A stretch of 64,000 bases of DNA from an uncultured Chloroflexota bacterium (GTDB lineage Bacteria; Chloroflexota; Chloroflexia; Thermomicrobiales; UBA6265). The DNA is taken from positions 1 to 64,000 of the forward strand of contig CALGSZ010000022.1 of the NCBI GenBank assembly GCA_937901745.1, given 5' to 3'. A program made the translations under genes and the position numbers. Position 1 is the stretch's first letter, and each line of letters begins with the position of its first letter. The notes beneath the pieces are model-generated. The model was not told the origin of the DNA. It did no database searches and saw only the letters and a list, made by a program, of their open reading frames with translations. Below, in pieces: positions 50,194 through 59,389 of the stretch.

Positions 50194-51534
50194 TCACTGC
50201 TTGGTGTCGAGGTCTGGCGCGCCGCGCCGCTGTGGACGCCTGCTCCCGGCGGAGGCAATCGCCTTTGGCAGGCGAGGTCTGCCAGGCTTGACACGAAGGC
50301 GCGAGAGGGCGTTCTCCCGCCAGGCAGACCGGTCCGCTTGCCCCTCAGCCTCAGATGCCGAAGGGGCGGGTTCCGAGTCCTCAGGCTCCTCCACCGGCGG
50401 CGGCGCCACGTGCTCCAGCATCCAGCGCCAACCTGCCGCCTGCCCATCGGTCTGGCGGTCCGCCTGCCGGCGCGTGCGCAAGTAGTCGGCCACGATCACC
50501 TGCACCGCGGCGGCGATGGGGATGGCCAGGAACGCGCCGATCACGTTCATGAAGGTCGAGCCGGCGAGGATGGCGATCAAGACCGTCAGCGGCGTCAGGC
50601 CGACGGCGCCCCGCATGACGCGCGGCACGAGCACCCAGTTCTCGGCGGCCTGGAGCACCGCGACGAACGCGATCGTCAGGAAGACCTTTTCCCATGACAT
50701 CGTCATGGCGATGATCACCGCCGGCGCGCCGCCGATCCACGGGCCGACGACGGGAATGGCTTCCGTGATCCCGGCGAAGAGCCCGAGCAGCGGCCAGAAG
50801 CGGAGACCGAGCACGCCATAGCCGATGGTCGAGGCGACGCCGATGATGAGGCACAGCAACAACTGGCCACGCATCCATCGGCCCACCTGCGCCTCGACCC
50901 GATCCCACGTCCGGGCAACGCGGCTCCGCGTCGGCTCCTGCATCTGCTGGAGGATGACGCGTCTGAGGAACGCCTTCTCCATGAGGTAGTAGAAGGCCAT
51001 CACGAACACGGAGATCAGGCCGACGACGGTGCCGACGATGCTGGTGACGATGCCGATGGCGTACTGCTCAGGAGGCGCCGTCGGCCGCTCGATGATGTCG
51101 ATCACCCGGTCGAGCGCCTGCACGCCGGCCCCGCGCAGCAAGCTGTTGCCGCTGGTGCGCCACTCGTCGCGCAGGTCCCGAAGCTGACTCGGCACCTCGG
51201 CGCGGAAGCGACGACCTTCTTCAGAAATTGTCGGGGACAGGAGAAGACCGCCGAGCCCGATCGTCCCGAGGATCGCGACATAGACCGCCAGGATGCTCAA
51301 GCTCCTCGGCACGTGGCGCCGCTCGAGCTCGCTGACCGGTCGCTCGATGATCGTCGCGAACAGAATCGCCAGCAAGACGAGGATGAGGACGATCTGAACC
51401 TTGAGCAGCAAATAGGCGATGAGCAGAACGAGGAAGAGCGAGACGGGCGTGAGACCGACACGCCGACCGCTCGGCTCTGGCTCTGCTGGAGGGGGCGGCA
51501 GGTGCTGCTCCGGGGGCATTGTCGACTGCTGCAT
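50194..51534 (-). CDS. AI-2E family (PerM/UPF0118) membrane transporter
   Basis: 446 aa with about eight helices. After a Pro-rich N-terminus come 'LFLVLLIAYLLLKVQIVLIL', the polar 'IIERPVSELERRHVPRSL', 'VMAFYYLMEKAFLRRVIL' and the family signature 'ITEAIPVVGPWIGGAPAVII', then 'LVPRVMRGAVGLTPLTVLIA'. The last 100 residues are a cytoplasmic Pro/Glu/Arg-rich tail absent from most members. The family includes proposed autoinducer-2 exporters and Na+/H+ antiporters, so the substrate should be regarded as open. Confidence 0.87.
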   Translation of the reverse strand: MQQSTMPPEQHLPPPPAEPEPSGRRVGLTPVSLFLVLLIAYLLLKVQIVLILVLLAILFATIIERPVSELERRHVPRSLSILAVYVAILGTIGLGGLLLSPTISEEGRRFRAEVPSQLRDLRDEWRTSGNSLLRGAGVQALDRVIDIIERPTAPPEQYAIGIVTSIVGTVVGLISVFVMAFYYLMEKAFLRRVILQQMQEPTRSRVARTWDRVEAQVGRWMRGQLLLCLIIGVASTIGYGVLGLRFWPLLGLFAGITEAIPVVGPWIGGAPAVIIAMTMSWEKVFLTIAFVAVLQAAENWVLVPRVMRGAVGLTPLTVLIAILAGSTFMNVIGAFLAIPIAAAVQVIVADYLRTRRQADRQTDGQAAGWRWMLEHVAPPPVEEPEDSEPAPSASEAEGQADRSAWRENALSRLRVKPGRPRLPKAIASAGSRRPQRRGAPDLDTKQ

Positions 51535-51635
51535 GCGGGGCGGCCCTTCCGCAGGTCAATACACCAGGCAATTCGCCCGCGTGGCCGCGACAACGAGTCG
51601 GGCCGAATTCGAGGGACGCCCGGTTGCGATCGCGG

Positions 51636-52064
51636 CTAACGGTTTACATTGGCGAGCCGGCGAACCCGCCAGTACCGTGGGTCGAGCGGATCGACCCGCG
51701 AGCGCTTGACCTGATCTGGCACGTCGTTCCAGACGGTCGCGAACGCGAAAACTTCCTCGCCGTCGACGATCATGCGCCGGGCCACGCCGAACGGTCGGTC
51801 GACCGCGAAGATTTCTCGCGGGGGGCGAGACACGATCTCGGCCTGGAACCAGCCGTGCTCGGGGCACTTGCCCGCGTGGAGCTGCCAGACCAGGTCATAG
51901 GTGATTCCACCCAGATCGCGCACGATGACCTCATCGAGCTCGCCGTCACAGATCGGGCAGCGCATCGGCGTTCGCACACCGACCCGCTCACGCGTCCCGA
52001 CCGGCGCGTAGAGAGGTTGCTTTCCTACGACTTCAAGAGCACCTTGACTGGTCGTCTCGCTCAT
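51636..52064 (-). CDS. Zinc-ribbon protein, uncharacterised
   Basis: 142 aa from ATG 52064 (the frame extends 24 codons further into a Cys-rich stretch without a start site). A zinc-binding pattern C-x2-C ('MRCPICDGEL') pairs with C-x2-H ('GKCPEHGWFQ') about 27 residues later, so the fourth ligand is probably His. The C-terminal half is a small beta domain ('MIVDGEEVFAFATVW'). No known family or catalytic motif. Its function cannot be stated. Confidence 0.65.
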   Translation of the reverse strand: MSETTSQGALEVVGKQPLYAPVGTRERVGVRTPMRCPICDGELDEVIVRDLGGITYDLVWQLHAGKCPEHGWFQAEIVSRPPREIFAVDRPFGVARRMIVDGEEVFAFATVWNDVPDQVKRSRVDPLDPRYWRVRRLANVNR

Positions 52065-52159
52065 TTCCACCACACACGCGGCGCAGTTGACCACCGCCAC
52101 ACGGTCATCCTCATCACCTGTGCAGCAGTCTAGCACAGCATTGCGCTACGACTCCGTGG

Positions 52160-52188
52160 TTGGCGGGACAGCGCGCCGGGCGTAGAAT
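52160..52188 (+). promoter_or_regulatory. Sigma-70-type promoter before the DinB-like gene
   Basis: TTGGCG (52160-52165), exactly 17 bases, then TAGAAT (52183-52188, 5 of 6 consensus bases). The start codon lies about 105 bases downstream. Confidence 0.5.
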
Positions 52189-52293
52189 CGCCATAAAATT
52201 GAGGCATTCACTCCGCACTCGCGCTCATTGTGCGGTGTACCCACTCGGCACGTTCCGTGCGTTGAGAGTTAGCAGATTGAGGAGAGGACCGGG

Positions 52294-52740
52294 ATGCCGG
52301 ACCAGGAGCTCATCGACGGGCTGATTGCGACCTACCGTACGCTCAACCTAACGCTACGCCCATTGCCGGAAGAGAAACTGCGCGGGGCGCAGGCGAACGG
52401 CACGTCCGTCCGCGAATTGGTCCGCCGGCTTCGGGACGATGAGCTGCGGTTCTCCCAGGCGCTCAAGGTCCGCATCGCCACTGGTCAGGCCATGCCGAAG
52501 ATCGAGGAAGATGAGACTCCGGTCGTCGGCACGGAGCACGAGAACGACCCGACCTCCGTCCTCCTCGCGCAATTCGGGACCGCTCGCGAGTCGACGCTCG
52601 CGATGCTGCGCAGCTTGCCGGACTCGGAGTGGGATTCGACGGGAGGCGGGGGTCCTTCGATCCGGGAGAGCATCCGGCAGCGCATCGCCGACGACAAGCG
52701 CCGGCTCGAGCAGATTCAGCAAGCACTCCGCTCGTCGTGA
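52294..52740 (+). CDS. DinB-like four-helix protein
   Basis: 148 aa starting at ATG 52294 with GAGGAG upstream. Four amphipathic helices with the DinB/maleylpyruvate-isomerase N-terminal pattern: 'LIDGLIATYRTLNLTLRPLP', 'TSVRELVRRLRDDELRFSQA', 'STLAMLRSLPDSEW' and 'RESIRQRIADDKRRLEQI'. The three His normally binding metal in DinB are not evident (only one His, in 'GTEHEND'), so metal binding is doubtful. Function unknown. Confidence 0.65.
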   Translation: MPDQELIDGLIATYRTLNLTLRPLPEEKLRGAQANGTSVRELVRRLRDDELRFSQALKVRIATGQAMPKIEEDETPVVGTEHENDPTSVLLAQFGTARESTLAMLRSLPDSEWDSTGGGGPSIRESIRQRIADDKRRLEQIQQALRSS

Positions 52741-52780
52741 CACGCCGGGGCGCGCGCGTTCCGGCCAGCCGGGGACGATT

Positions 52781-53800
52781 ATGAAGTCGATCCAGCAGCC
52801 CATTCCCAACGATTTGCTCTCGCGACTCAGCCGCGGCGCCACCGCCTGGATCCTGGGCACTGGCTTCCTGTCGTTCCACGTCGGCGTGTTCGCGCTGACC
52901 GCCGTCTGCCTCCTTCTTTGGGACCTCTACCGCTCGCCGGGCGACATCGCGGTGGATGCCATGCTCTGGCGCTGGGGCGTGATCCTGATCCTCCACGCCA
53001 TCGCGGTCGCCGCCGGTTGGGTCGCCTGGCGCCTCCTGCGCGTCGATCTGGTCGCCAGCGCCGATGAGACGACCCACCTGCCGCTTTCCGGCTGGCCGAG
53101 CAGCGAAACGCGGCAACTGGAATCGCCCGCGTCGCTTGACCGGCCGGAGCTGGCTCGCACACGCGCGGGACGCACGACGGTCGCGGCCGCCAGTGCCGTT
53201 GCCGAGGAATGGGCGCGTCGGTGGTTGCGTGAGTCGAAGCGCCTCATGACCGAGACGGTCAACGCCTCGCGCCGGGTTGTCACCGATCCGGAAAGCGGCA
53301 TTCATGCATCGAGCAACACGATCGGCCCGACGGTAAGTGAGTGGAGCGCCGCGGTCGCTCGCCGCGCGCGGGGAGCTATCGTTGCCGCGCGCGACCATGT
53401 GTCATCGGCAATTCAGTCGAATGGCGAGCAGCGCGAGCCGACGAGCGCGGCTGAGCCGTCGCGCGATCCGGCCAGCACCTGGCCCTCGCGGACTCAGCAG
53501 CCGACTGTTTCCGCGCCGTCCGCTCCTCGCGCGAACGGCGCGTCCCTCGCTGACACGCTTCGCAACAACGGGGCGCGCAACGCGGGCAATGCGTCGTCCA
53601 CGCAGCGAGAGGTCGATCCGCTGCGCACCGCCAGCGGCCTCGCCGACGAAGCCGCGACCGGCACTGATGGCGCGTCCGACCCGCGATGGGCCTGGGTCGA
53701 GGCCGCCGCTGCCGCCTGGCTCGCTCGCCGAGAGTCGGATATTGCCACGCCTTCGCAACAAACTCCCCCGCCCGACAATTCATCGACCAGCGCCTCCTAA
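52781..53800 (+). CDS. 2TM-domain membrane protein with long polar tail
   Basis: 339 aa from ATG 52781. Residues about 20-95 hold two helices with conserved flanks ('FLSFHVGVFALTAVCLLLWD' and 'WRWGVILILHAIAVAAGWVA'), matching the bacterial 2TM domain (His in both helices). The remaining 240 residues are cytoplasmic, Ala/Arg/Ser-rich and mostly disordered. They include a basic helical region ('EEWARRWLRESKRLMTETVN'). No enzymatic domain. It follows the DinB-like gene by 40 bases and is probably cotranscribed. Confidence 0.7.
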   Translation: MKSIQQPIPNDLLSRLSRGATAWILGTGFLSFHVGVFALTAVCLLLWDLYRSPGDIAVDAMLWRWGVILILHAIAVAAGWVAWRLLRVDLVASADETTHLPLSGWPSSETRQLESPASLDRPELARTRAGRTTVAAASAVAEEWARRWLRESKRLMTETVNASRRVVTDPESGIHASSNTIGPTVSEWSAAVARRARGAIVAARDHVSSAIQSNGEQREPTSAAEPSRDPASTWPSRTQQPTVSAPSAPRANGASLADTLRNNGARNAGNASSTQREVDPLRTASGLADEAATGTDGASDPRWAWVEAAAAAWLARRESDIATPSQQTPPPDNSSTSAS

Positions 53801-54169
53801 AGGAAGCACCGCCTCCCTCGTTCTGCCGGGGCTCACCCGTCACAAGCGCGACGCGCACGTGTCAACAACGGGCTTGGCTGCCGGCTCTCGCTGGCAGCTT
53901 TGCGCTGATTTGCCAGCTTCTTCCCACCATTTGTGCGTGCCCGGCATGCGATGCGTACGTGCAGCGTCAACGTTACTTACATTCCTTTGACTGAGTGTCG
54001 CAAGCTACACAAGGAAGCACAACAAAAGTCCTGTTTCTATCTTTGACAATCAGGCAAATCTTGAATTTCTTGTGCATCTCGGTAGAGTTAGAGAGCAGAA
54101 TGGGCTGTCGATTTCAGCTCGTCATGTTGTGCATGTGCTGTTGACCCCTGGAGGAAGGAGCTTCCGCTG
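53801..54169. other. Low-GC intergenic region before the Tat/SH3b gene
   Basis: About 370 bases, noticeably richer in A and T than the neighbours after 53920. A 7-bp inverted repeat (GCTGGCA 53890-53896, TGCCAGC 53911-53917) followed by TTCTTC may end the 2TM transcript. TTGACA at 54043-54048 is a perfect -35 without a good -10; TTGAAT (54061-54066), 16 bases, TAGAGT (54083-54088) is the better-spaced candidate promoter for the gene at 54170. No gene accepted. Confidence 0.45.
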
Positions 54170-55042
54170 ATGGATGCCCGCCGTTTCGACGGTCTTGCTC
54201 GCGTGCTAGCGCGCGGGCGGTCCCGCCGTGGCGTGCTACGCGCGCTCGCCGGGGTCACAGCCGGAGCGATGATCGGTCGAACCGAGGCAGTGCTGGCCGA
54301 CTCGGAGCCAAGCGGAGTCGGCGGGTCGGATGCTGGCAGCGTCGGAGGCGACGGCACGGCTGGTGGGGACAGCACCACCGGAGGTGATCGCCAGGGGATC
54401 TGCCTGCCGATTTCCCGCCCCTCCACGGCCGCCAGCGCCCTGCAGCCGCCTTTTGAAGCGCTGATCACTGCCGGCACTTGTGAATCTCCCGACGAGTCAG
54501 AGACCTTCCCGCTCCTCGACGTCACTGCCGAAGACGACATCGTCGGCGCACCGACCGCGGCGGCAGTGGCGCGGAGCGTGACGACGGTTCGCGTCCGGCT
54601 GAATGACCTCGTCAATCGGGTGCACGCGATCATCGTGCGCTCAGAGGACGACCCGAGCAACATCATCGCTTGCGGTGAGATCGGTGGCCTGCGCACCGAC
54701 GATGATCTGACCGTCGGTATTCGAGAGCGAAACGGCTCCAATTACACGGGGACTGCCTGGTTGCGGGGCAGCAACGGCTCGACGCTCGTCTACGTCTTCC
54801 TCGGCCGTGGTCTGAGCACGGTTGAGACGGCCGCCGCGACGCGCGGCACCAAGGTGGCGACGACAGAGGATGTCAATCTCCGCGCCGAGCCCTCGGCACA
54901 GGCTGGCATCATTGGGGTGATTCCCGCGGGAACCGAGCTGACTGTGACCGGCACAAACCAGGGTGAGTGGATTCCGGTCGAGAATCCGGAGACCGGGGAC
55001 ACCGGGTGGGTCTCCGCTCGCTACCTCGTCATCACCAACTAG
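54170..55042 (+). CDS. Tat-exported protein with C-terminal SH3b domain
   Basis: 290 aa; ATG 54170 lies behind GGAGGAAGGAG. The N-terminus has a twin-arginine signal ('RSRRGVLRALAGVTAGAMIG'), followed by a Gly/Asp/Ser-rich linker. A middle domain of about 150 residues is rich in beta strands and contains three Cys ('QGICLPIS', 'TAGTCESPDESE', 'NIIACGEIGG'). The C-terminal 65 residues are a bacterial SH3 domain ('VATTEDVNLRAEPSAQAGII' ... 'DTGWVSARYLVI'). SH3b domains bind cell-wall peptides or other surface polymers. The middle domain is not recognised. Confidence 0.8.
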   Translation: MDARRFDGLARVLARGRSRRGVLRALAGVTAGAMIGRTEAVLADSEPSGVGGSDAGSVGGDGTAGGDSTTGGDRQGICLPISRPSTAASALQPPFEALITAGTCESPDESETFPLLDVTAEDDIVGAPTAAAVARSVTTVRVRLNDLVNRVHAIIVRSEDDPSNIIACGEIGGLRTDDDLTVGIRERNGSNYTGTAWLRGSNGSTLVYVFLGRGLSTVETAAATRGTKVATTEDVNLRAEPSAQAGIIGVIPAGTELTVTGTNQGEWIPVENPETGDTGWVSARYLVITN

Positions 55043-55080
55043 CTCGTCGCCTCCCTAAGCTCTACGGACTACAACAAATA

Positions 55081-55114
55081 CGTAGGCGCCACCTCGTACG
55101 AGGTGGCGCCTACG
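55081..55114. repeat. Perfect 34-bp palindrome
   Basis: The two 17-base arms (55081-55097 and 55098-55114) are exact reverse complements with no spacer; the centre is TCGTACGA. It lies between the convergent Tat/SH3b gene and the small gene ending at 55132. It can form a strong hairpin in transcripts from either side but has no T tract, so it may be a bidirectional stop or a REP-type repeat. Confidence 0.75.
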
Positions 55115-55131
55115 CGTCGATCAGTCGATCG

Positions 55132-55383
55132 CTAACAAGCGGCGACTGCGCCGGCCCCGACGACCGGCACGATCAGGCCACTGAGAATGGCCGCTTCGAA
55201 CTGGCGAGCAGACGCGATTTCCTCATCGCCGTTGAAAGAGCGGTAGATAACTGAAGGCTCGTCATCAGATTGCGCATCGATATGAACGATCGTGAGCTGA
55301 TGCTCCAGGCGCCAGGGGTCCGCCGTAACGTCGGTATACCGCTGGCCCGGCGCTAGGAACGTGCGGGCAATCATGATCGTCAT
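55132..55383 (-). CDS. Small uncharacterised protein, 83 aa
   Basis: The start is ATG 55383 or ATG 55374; GGGAGGG lies immediately upstream and is better spaced for 55374. The product has a beta-strand-rich first part ('LTIVHIDAQSDDEPSVIYRS') and an Ala/Gly/Val-rich end ('LIVPVVGAGAVAAC'). No family recognised. The Shine-Dalgarno sequence and isolated position support expression. Confidence 0.5.
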   Translation of the reverse strand: MTIMIARTFLAPGQRYTDVTADPWRLEHQLTIVHIDAQSDDEPSVIYRSFNGDEEIASARQFEAAILSGLIVPVVGAGAVAAC

Positions 55384-55565
55384 TCCCTCCCGTCACACGA
55401 TCCCACGAGTCTGTCTCGCCATCCGATGACGATCATGACAGCCCTGGGTCGAACCCGCATCAGCTATTTTACGGATTTGCGTATGCCATTTCTGGAATCC
55501 GACACCGTATTTTCACTTACGCGGTTGTCGCCAAGACGATTAGCGCCGCGCGCGGGCCAAATAAA

Positions 55566-55599
55566 GGGCCGCCTGGCCCATTCGCTGAGCCGGCGGCCC
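55566..55599 (-). terminator. Rho-independent terminator of the YciI-like gene
   Basis: On the minus strand an 8-bp GC stem (GGCGGCCC 55592-55599 complement with 55566-55573), followed by TTTATTT, 17 bases after the stop of the gene ending at 55616. Confidence 0.8.
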
Positions 55600-55615
55600 C
55601 GTCTCTCTGCAATCT

Positions 55616-55894
55616 CTACTGCTGCGGCGGCAGCACCTGGTTCCATTCGCGGAGCTCGGCGTTCGCCAGCACGCCGGCGGTCGTAAACGGATCGTTATCC
55701 AGCAGCTGCCGCGCTTCTTCGGCGCTCTCAGCGTTGTAGATGATCAACGCGCCGCTGTCGTCGGCGAACGGGCCAGACGCGGCGATCTTCCCGGCTTCGA
55801 AAAGCGACTTCAGGTATTCCCGATGCTTCGGCCGAGTCTCGAGCCGCTTCTCCTGATCCGGGCCAAACGTGAGCAGCGCCACAAACTTCGCCAT
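55616..55894 (-). CDS. YciI-like (YCII-related) protein
   Basis: 92 aa from ATG 55894 (GGGGAGGAG upstream; a GTG two codons earlier overlaps that site). It has a ferredoxin-like alpha/beta fold with the YCII pattern: 'MAKFVALLTFGPDQEKRLET', 'RPKHREYLKSLFEAGKIAAS' and 'GPFADDSGALIIYNAESAEE', ending 'DPFTTAGVLANAELREW'. The His and Asp expected to form the active dyad are present in 'PKHREYL' and 'FADDSG'. Family members are small and poorly understood; some act as hydrolases or dehalogenase-like enzymes. Confidence 0.82.
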   Translation of the reverse strand: MAKFVALLTFGPDQEKRLETRPKHREYLKSLFEAGKIAASGPFADDSGALIIYNAESAEEARQLLDNDPFTTAGVLANAELREWNQVLPPQQ

Positions 55895-56045
55895 CTTCAC
55901 TCCTCCCCTACACCTGGGCCGGCCCGCCGCCGGCCTTGTCGCACGAAGCGTGTCTGCCGTAGTCTACTCGCGCCCGCGCCTCGTGGATGGCCATGTCACC
56001 CCGTGGACGAAGCTGTCACCATCACAATGGATGAGGGTCGGCTCC

Positions 56046-58766
56046 GTGACGACGTCAATTGACCCGCCACGCACTGCCGCGCGCGAGAACCGCGACGCTC
56101 ATGTCGTGCCGCTTCGCCGGCAATACATGCAGATTAAAGCGCGGTTCCCTGATACGATCCTACTCTTCCGACTCGGCGACTTCTACGAGACGTTCGAGCG
56201 CGACGCCGAGATCGCGGCCGAAGTGCTCGATATCGTGCTCACCAGCCGAGAAATGGGCAAGGGGCAGCGGCTGCCGATGGCCGGCATTCCCCATCACGCC
56301 GCTGAAGGGTACATCGCCAAACTCGTCGCGGCCGGCTACAAGGTCGCGGTCTGCGAGCAGATCGGCGAAGTGAGCCGTGGGCGCGGGATCGTGCAGCGGG
56401 ACGTGACACGTGTCGTCACGCCGGGGACCGTCCTTGAGCCGACGATGCTCGATGCCCGCTCGAACAACTACATCGTCGCCGTCGTCTGTGACGACACGCG
56501 CGTCGGGCTCGCGGCCGCCGATATCACGACCGGCGAGTTCATCACAACCGAGATCTCCGGCCCGACCGCGGCCGAGGCGCTGGCAGCGGCGGGCCGTGAG
56601 CTCCTTCGGCTGCAACCCGCCGAGATCGTCCTGCCGAGCGAGAACGGCGAAAGCCTAGACTCGCTGCCGGACGACGGCTGGCTGCCGGAGGGCGTCGCCC
56701 GCTCGCGGCTCGATTCCTGGAAATGGCGGCTCGATCGGGCCGAAGAGGAGCTACGGCGCCACTTCGACGTCGAAGCGCTCGATGGCTTCGGCTGCTCCGG
56801 AAAGCCGCTCGCGATCCGCGCCGCCGGCGGTCTCCTTCAGTATCTCGCGGAGACGCAGCTTTCCGGCCTCCAGCAGATCACCAGTCTCTCGACCTACTCC
56901 GTCGAGAGCTTCATGACGCTCGACGCCCAAACTCGGCGCAACCTCGAGCTGACGGAAAGCACGCGGGGCGAGCGGCGGCACAGCCTGATCGCCGTGCTCG
57001 ACCAAACGCGCACGCCGATGGGAGCGAGGCTTCTCCGCCGCTGGATCGGCCAGCCGCTCCTCGACCTGGCAGAGCTTCGGCTGCGCCAGGACGGCGTGGA
57101 CCGGTTCTACCGCGACGCGCTCGCTCGGGCAGAGCTACGAAAGTCACTGGGACCGGTCGGGGACATCGAGCGCCTCACGAACCGGGTCGTCGCCGGCATC
57201 GCGACGCCGCGCGACCTCGGTCATCTGCGACAGGCCCTCGCGGCGTTGCCATCGGTCGTCGCCGCGGCTGGCGAGACGCCCGGTGCTCCCACCATCCCCG
57301 ACTGCTCAGACGTCCATGACCTCCTCGCCGCCGGCATTGTTGATGATCCGCCGGTGACGCTCGGTAAGGGCGGCGCCATCCGCGCGGGCTTCGCTCCGGA
57401 GCTCGATGGTTACCGGCAGCGCGCGCGGGAGGCGCGAGAGTGGATCGCCGGCCTGGAGCGAACGGAGCGGGAGCGGACGGGCATCAAGAGCCTGAAGGTC
57501 GGCTACAACAAGGTCTTCGGCTACTATCTGGAGATCACCACCGCCGCCTTGGCGGCCGCCGAGCGCGAGCGCGCTAGCCGTGGCGAGAACGGCTCCGCTT
57601 TGCCCGCCGACTACGTCGCGAAGCAGACGCTGACCAACGCGACGCGCTACGTCACACCGCAGCTCAAGGAGTATGAGACGGTCGTCCTGACGGCGGAGGA
57701 CACGCTCGCGGAGATCGAGGCGGACGTCTTCAAGCGAATCATGGGGCAGGTCGCCGGGGCAGCCAATCGGCTTCTCGACGCGGCGCGGGCCGTGGCCTAC
57801 CTCGATGTCGTCTCCACGCTCGCTGAGGTCGCCGTCCAGCGAAACTACGTCCGCCCGGAGCTCGACGATAGCGGCGTGATCGAGATCGTCGCCGGCCGTC
57901 ATCCCACGCTCGAAGCGGTGATGGGCCGCGGCGAGTACGTCCCGAACGACGCGCACCTCAATCCGGACGAGACGCAGATCATCATCCTGACCGGGCCGAA
58001 CATGGCCGGCAAGAGCTCCTGGTTACGTCAAGTCGCGCTCATCGTCCTGCTCGCCCAAATCGGGTCGTTCGTCCCGGCCGAGCGGGCGCGGATTGGGATC
58101 GTCGACCGGATCTTCACGCGGATCGGCGCGCAAGACGACATCGCGACCGGGCAGAGTACCTTCATGGTCGAGATGCTGGAGACGGCGAACATCCTCAATC
58201 ACGCGACGCCGCGTAGCCTGGTGGTGCTCGATGAGATCGGGCGCGGGACGAGCACTTACGATGGCTTGGCGATTGCCAGAGCGATCGTCGAGTACTTGCA
58301 CAACTCCCCGAAGCTCGGGTGCAAGACGCTCTTTGCGACGCACTACCACGAGCTGACCGAGCTAGAGCAGATCCTGCCGCGCGTCCGCTGCTTCCGGATG
58401 GATGTTCTGGAGGATGGCGACCGCGTGGTGTTCCTCCGCCACGTCGTCCCGGGCGGCGCCGACCGCTCCTACGGCATTCACGTGGCGCAGCTGGCCGGCA
58501 TCCCTCGCGCGGTGGTGCGTCGCGCCGGCGAGATCCTGGCGGAGCTGGAGAAAGGCGGGCCGGCCGCTTCCGAGCGGACCAACCGGCGCGCGGCGATGCG
58601 CTCGACAGCGAGCAGCGAGCCGGTCTTGCAGCTGACGTTCTTCGGGCAGCCCGATCCGGTGCTGGAGGAGCTGAAGGCGCTCGATGTCGAGGCGCTTTCC
58701 CCGCTCGAGGCGATCACGACGCTCTTCGAGCTGCAGCGCAAGGCGCGGGGCGAGTCCAAAGGCTAA
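56046..58766 (+). CDS. mutS: DNA mismatch repair protein MutS
   Basis: 906 aa from GTG 56046 (AGGG 8 bases upstream; ATG 56031 is in frame but lacks a site). The mismatch-recognition domain starts 'RRQYMQIKARFPDTILLFRL' and contains 'GDFYETF' with the wedge Phe and Glu. The connector, lever and clamp follow. The ATPase domain has Walker A 'TGPNMAGKSSWLRQ' (about residue 650), 'AQDDIATGQSTFMVEMLETA', Walker B 'LVVLDEIGRGTSTYDGLAIA' and 'FATHYHELTELE'. The end holds the beta-clamp-like motif 'QLTFFG' and a short helix. This is a MutS1-type repair protein; mutL is not within the window. Confidence 0.96.
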   Translation: MTTSIDPPRTAARENRDAHVVPLRRQYMQIKARFPDTILLFRLGDFYETFERDAEIAAEVLDIVLTSREMGKGQRLPMAGIPHHAAEGYIAKLVAAGYKVAVCEQIGEVSRGRGIVQRDVTRVVTPGTVLEPTMLDARSNNYIVAVVCDDTRVGLAAADITTGEFITTEISGPTAAEALAAAGRELLRLQPAEIVLPSENGESLDSLPDDGWLPEGVARSRLDSWKWRLDRAEEELRRHFDVEALDGFGCSGKPLAIRAAGGLLQYLAETQLSGLQQITSLSTYSVESFMTLDAQTRRNLELTESTRGERRHSLIAVLDQTRTPMGARLLRRWIGQPLLDLAELRLRQDGVDRFYRDALARAELRKSLGPVGDIERLTNRVVAGIATPRDLGHLRQALAALPSVVAAAGETPGAPTIPDCSDVHDLLAAGIVDDPPVTLGKGGAIRAGFAPELDGYRQRAREAREWIAGLERTERERTGIKSLKVGYNKVFGYYLEITTAALAAAERERASRGENGSALPADYVAKQTLTNATRYVTPQLKEYETVVLTAEDTLAEIEADVFKRIMGQVAGAANRLLDAARAVAYLDVVSTLAEVAVQRNYVRPELDDSGVIEIVAGRHPTLEAVMGRGEYVPNDAHLNPDETQIIILTGPNMAGKSSWLRQVALIVLLAQIGSFVPAERARIGIVDRIFTRIGAQDDIATGQSTFMVEMLETANILNHATPRSLVVLDEIGRGTSTYDGLAIARAIVEYLHNSPKLGCKTLFATHYHELTELEQILPRVRCFRMDVLEDGDRVVFLRHVVPGGADRSYGIHVAQLAGIPRAVVRRAGEILAELEKGGPAASERTNRRAAMRSTASSEPVLQLTFFGQPDPVLEELKALDVEALSPLEAITTLFELQRKARGESKG

Positions 58767-58828
58767 GCTGAGTAGCGGGGCGATCGGTCGTCCGTGACTC
58801 GGCTTGCCTGCCACGCGTCGCCGATCCC

Positions 58829-59176
58829 CTAGATCGGCTGCTCTTCCTGCCAGGCCTGACTGTCCTCCGGCTCCTCGGCGATTCGGAGAAGCTCGACCGC
58901 CGGCGGCTCGACCAGGAGCGAGCTGAGATCGCGCAGCCAGGCCCGGGTGCCATCCTCACCCCCGACGCCACGCTCACGAAACGCCTCGAAGTCATCAAGG
59001 CTGTTCATTACCAGCTCGTATTGGAGCGCGGGGCCGCCAGCCGGTCGAGTCAGTGGCACCAAGAGACGAGCCTCCATGCCCTGCTGCCGCGCGGCGGCGA
59101 CCTCCCGAGCCAAGAGCGCCATAGCGCGCTCGCGGTCGATTGGTTTGAAGCTGTACGAGAACCGTGCTAGGTACAT
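58829..59176 (-). CDS. Small dimeric alpha/beta-barrel-like protein
   Basis: 115 aa; ATG 59176 has GGAGGGGACG directly upstream. It starts 'MYLARFSYSFKPIDRERAMA', has 'MEARLLVPLTRPAGGPALQY' and 'ELVMNSLDDFEAFRERGVGG', and ends in an acidic tail. This pattern resembles NIPSNAP or antibiotic-monooxygenase-like ferredoxin folds, which dimerise into barrels. No catalytic residues recognised. It is convergent with mutS. Confidence 0.6.
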   Translation of the reverse strand: MYLARFSYSFKPIDRERAMALLAREVAAARQQGMEARLLVPLTRPAGGPALQYELVMNSLDDFEAFRERGVGGEDGTRAWLRDLSSLLVEPPAVELLRIAEEPEDSQAWQEEQPI

Positions 59177-59389
59177 CGTCCCCTCCGCGCCACGCTCTGG
59201 TATGTCGCGCGTGGTTGCCGCCGGTCAGCCGCAGACCGCGTGCCATCGTCCGAAGCGGCGTCGAGATCCCATACGGCAATTAGAGGGACCGAGTGAGCGA
59301 AAGCGCTGGCATGAAATGCGCGGTGGGATGGCCAGCGCCCGGGAAGGGTTGCAGTTGGATTGGCAACGACACGAAAGGACGACAGATTC

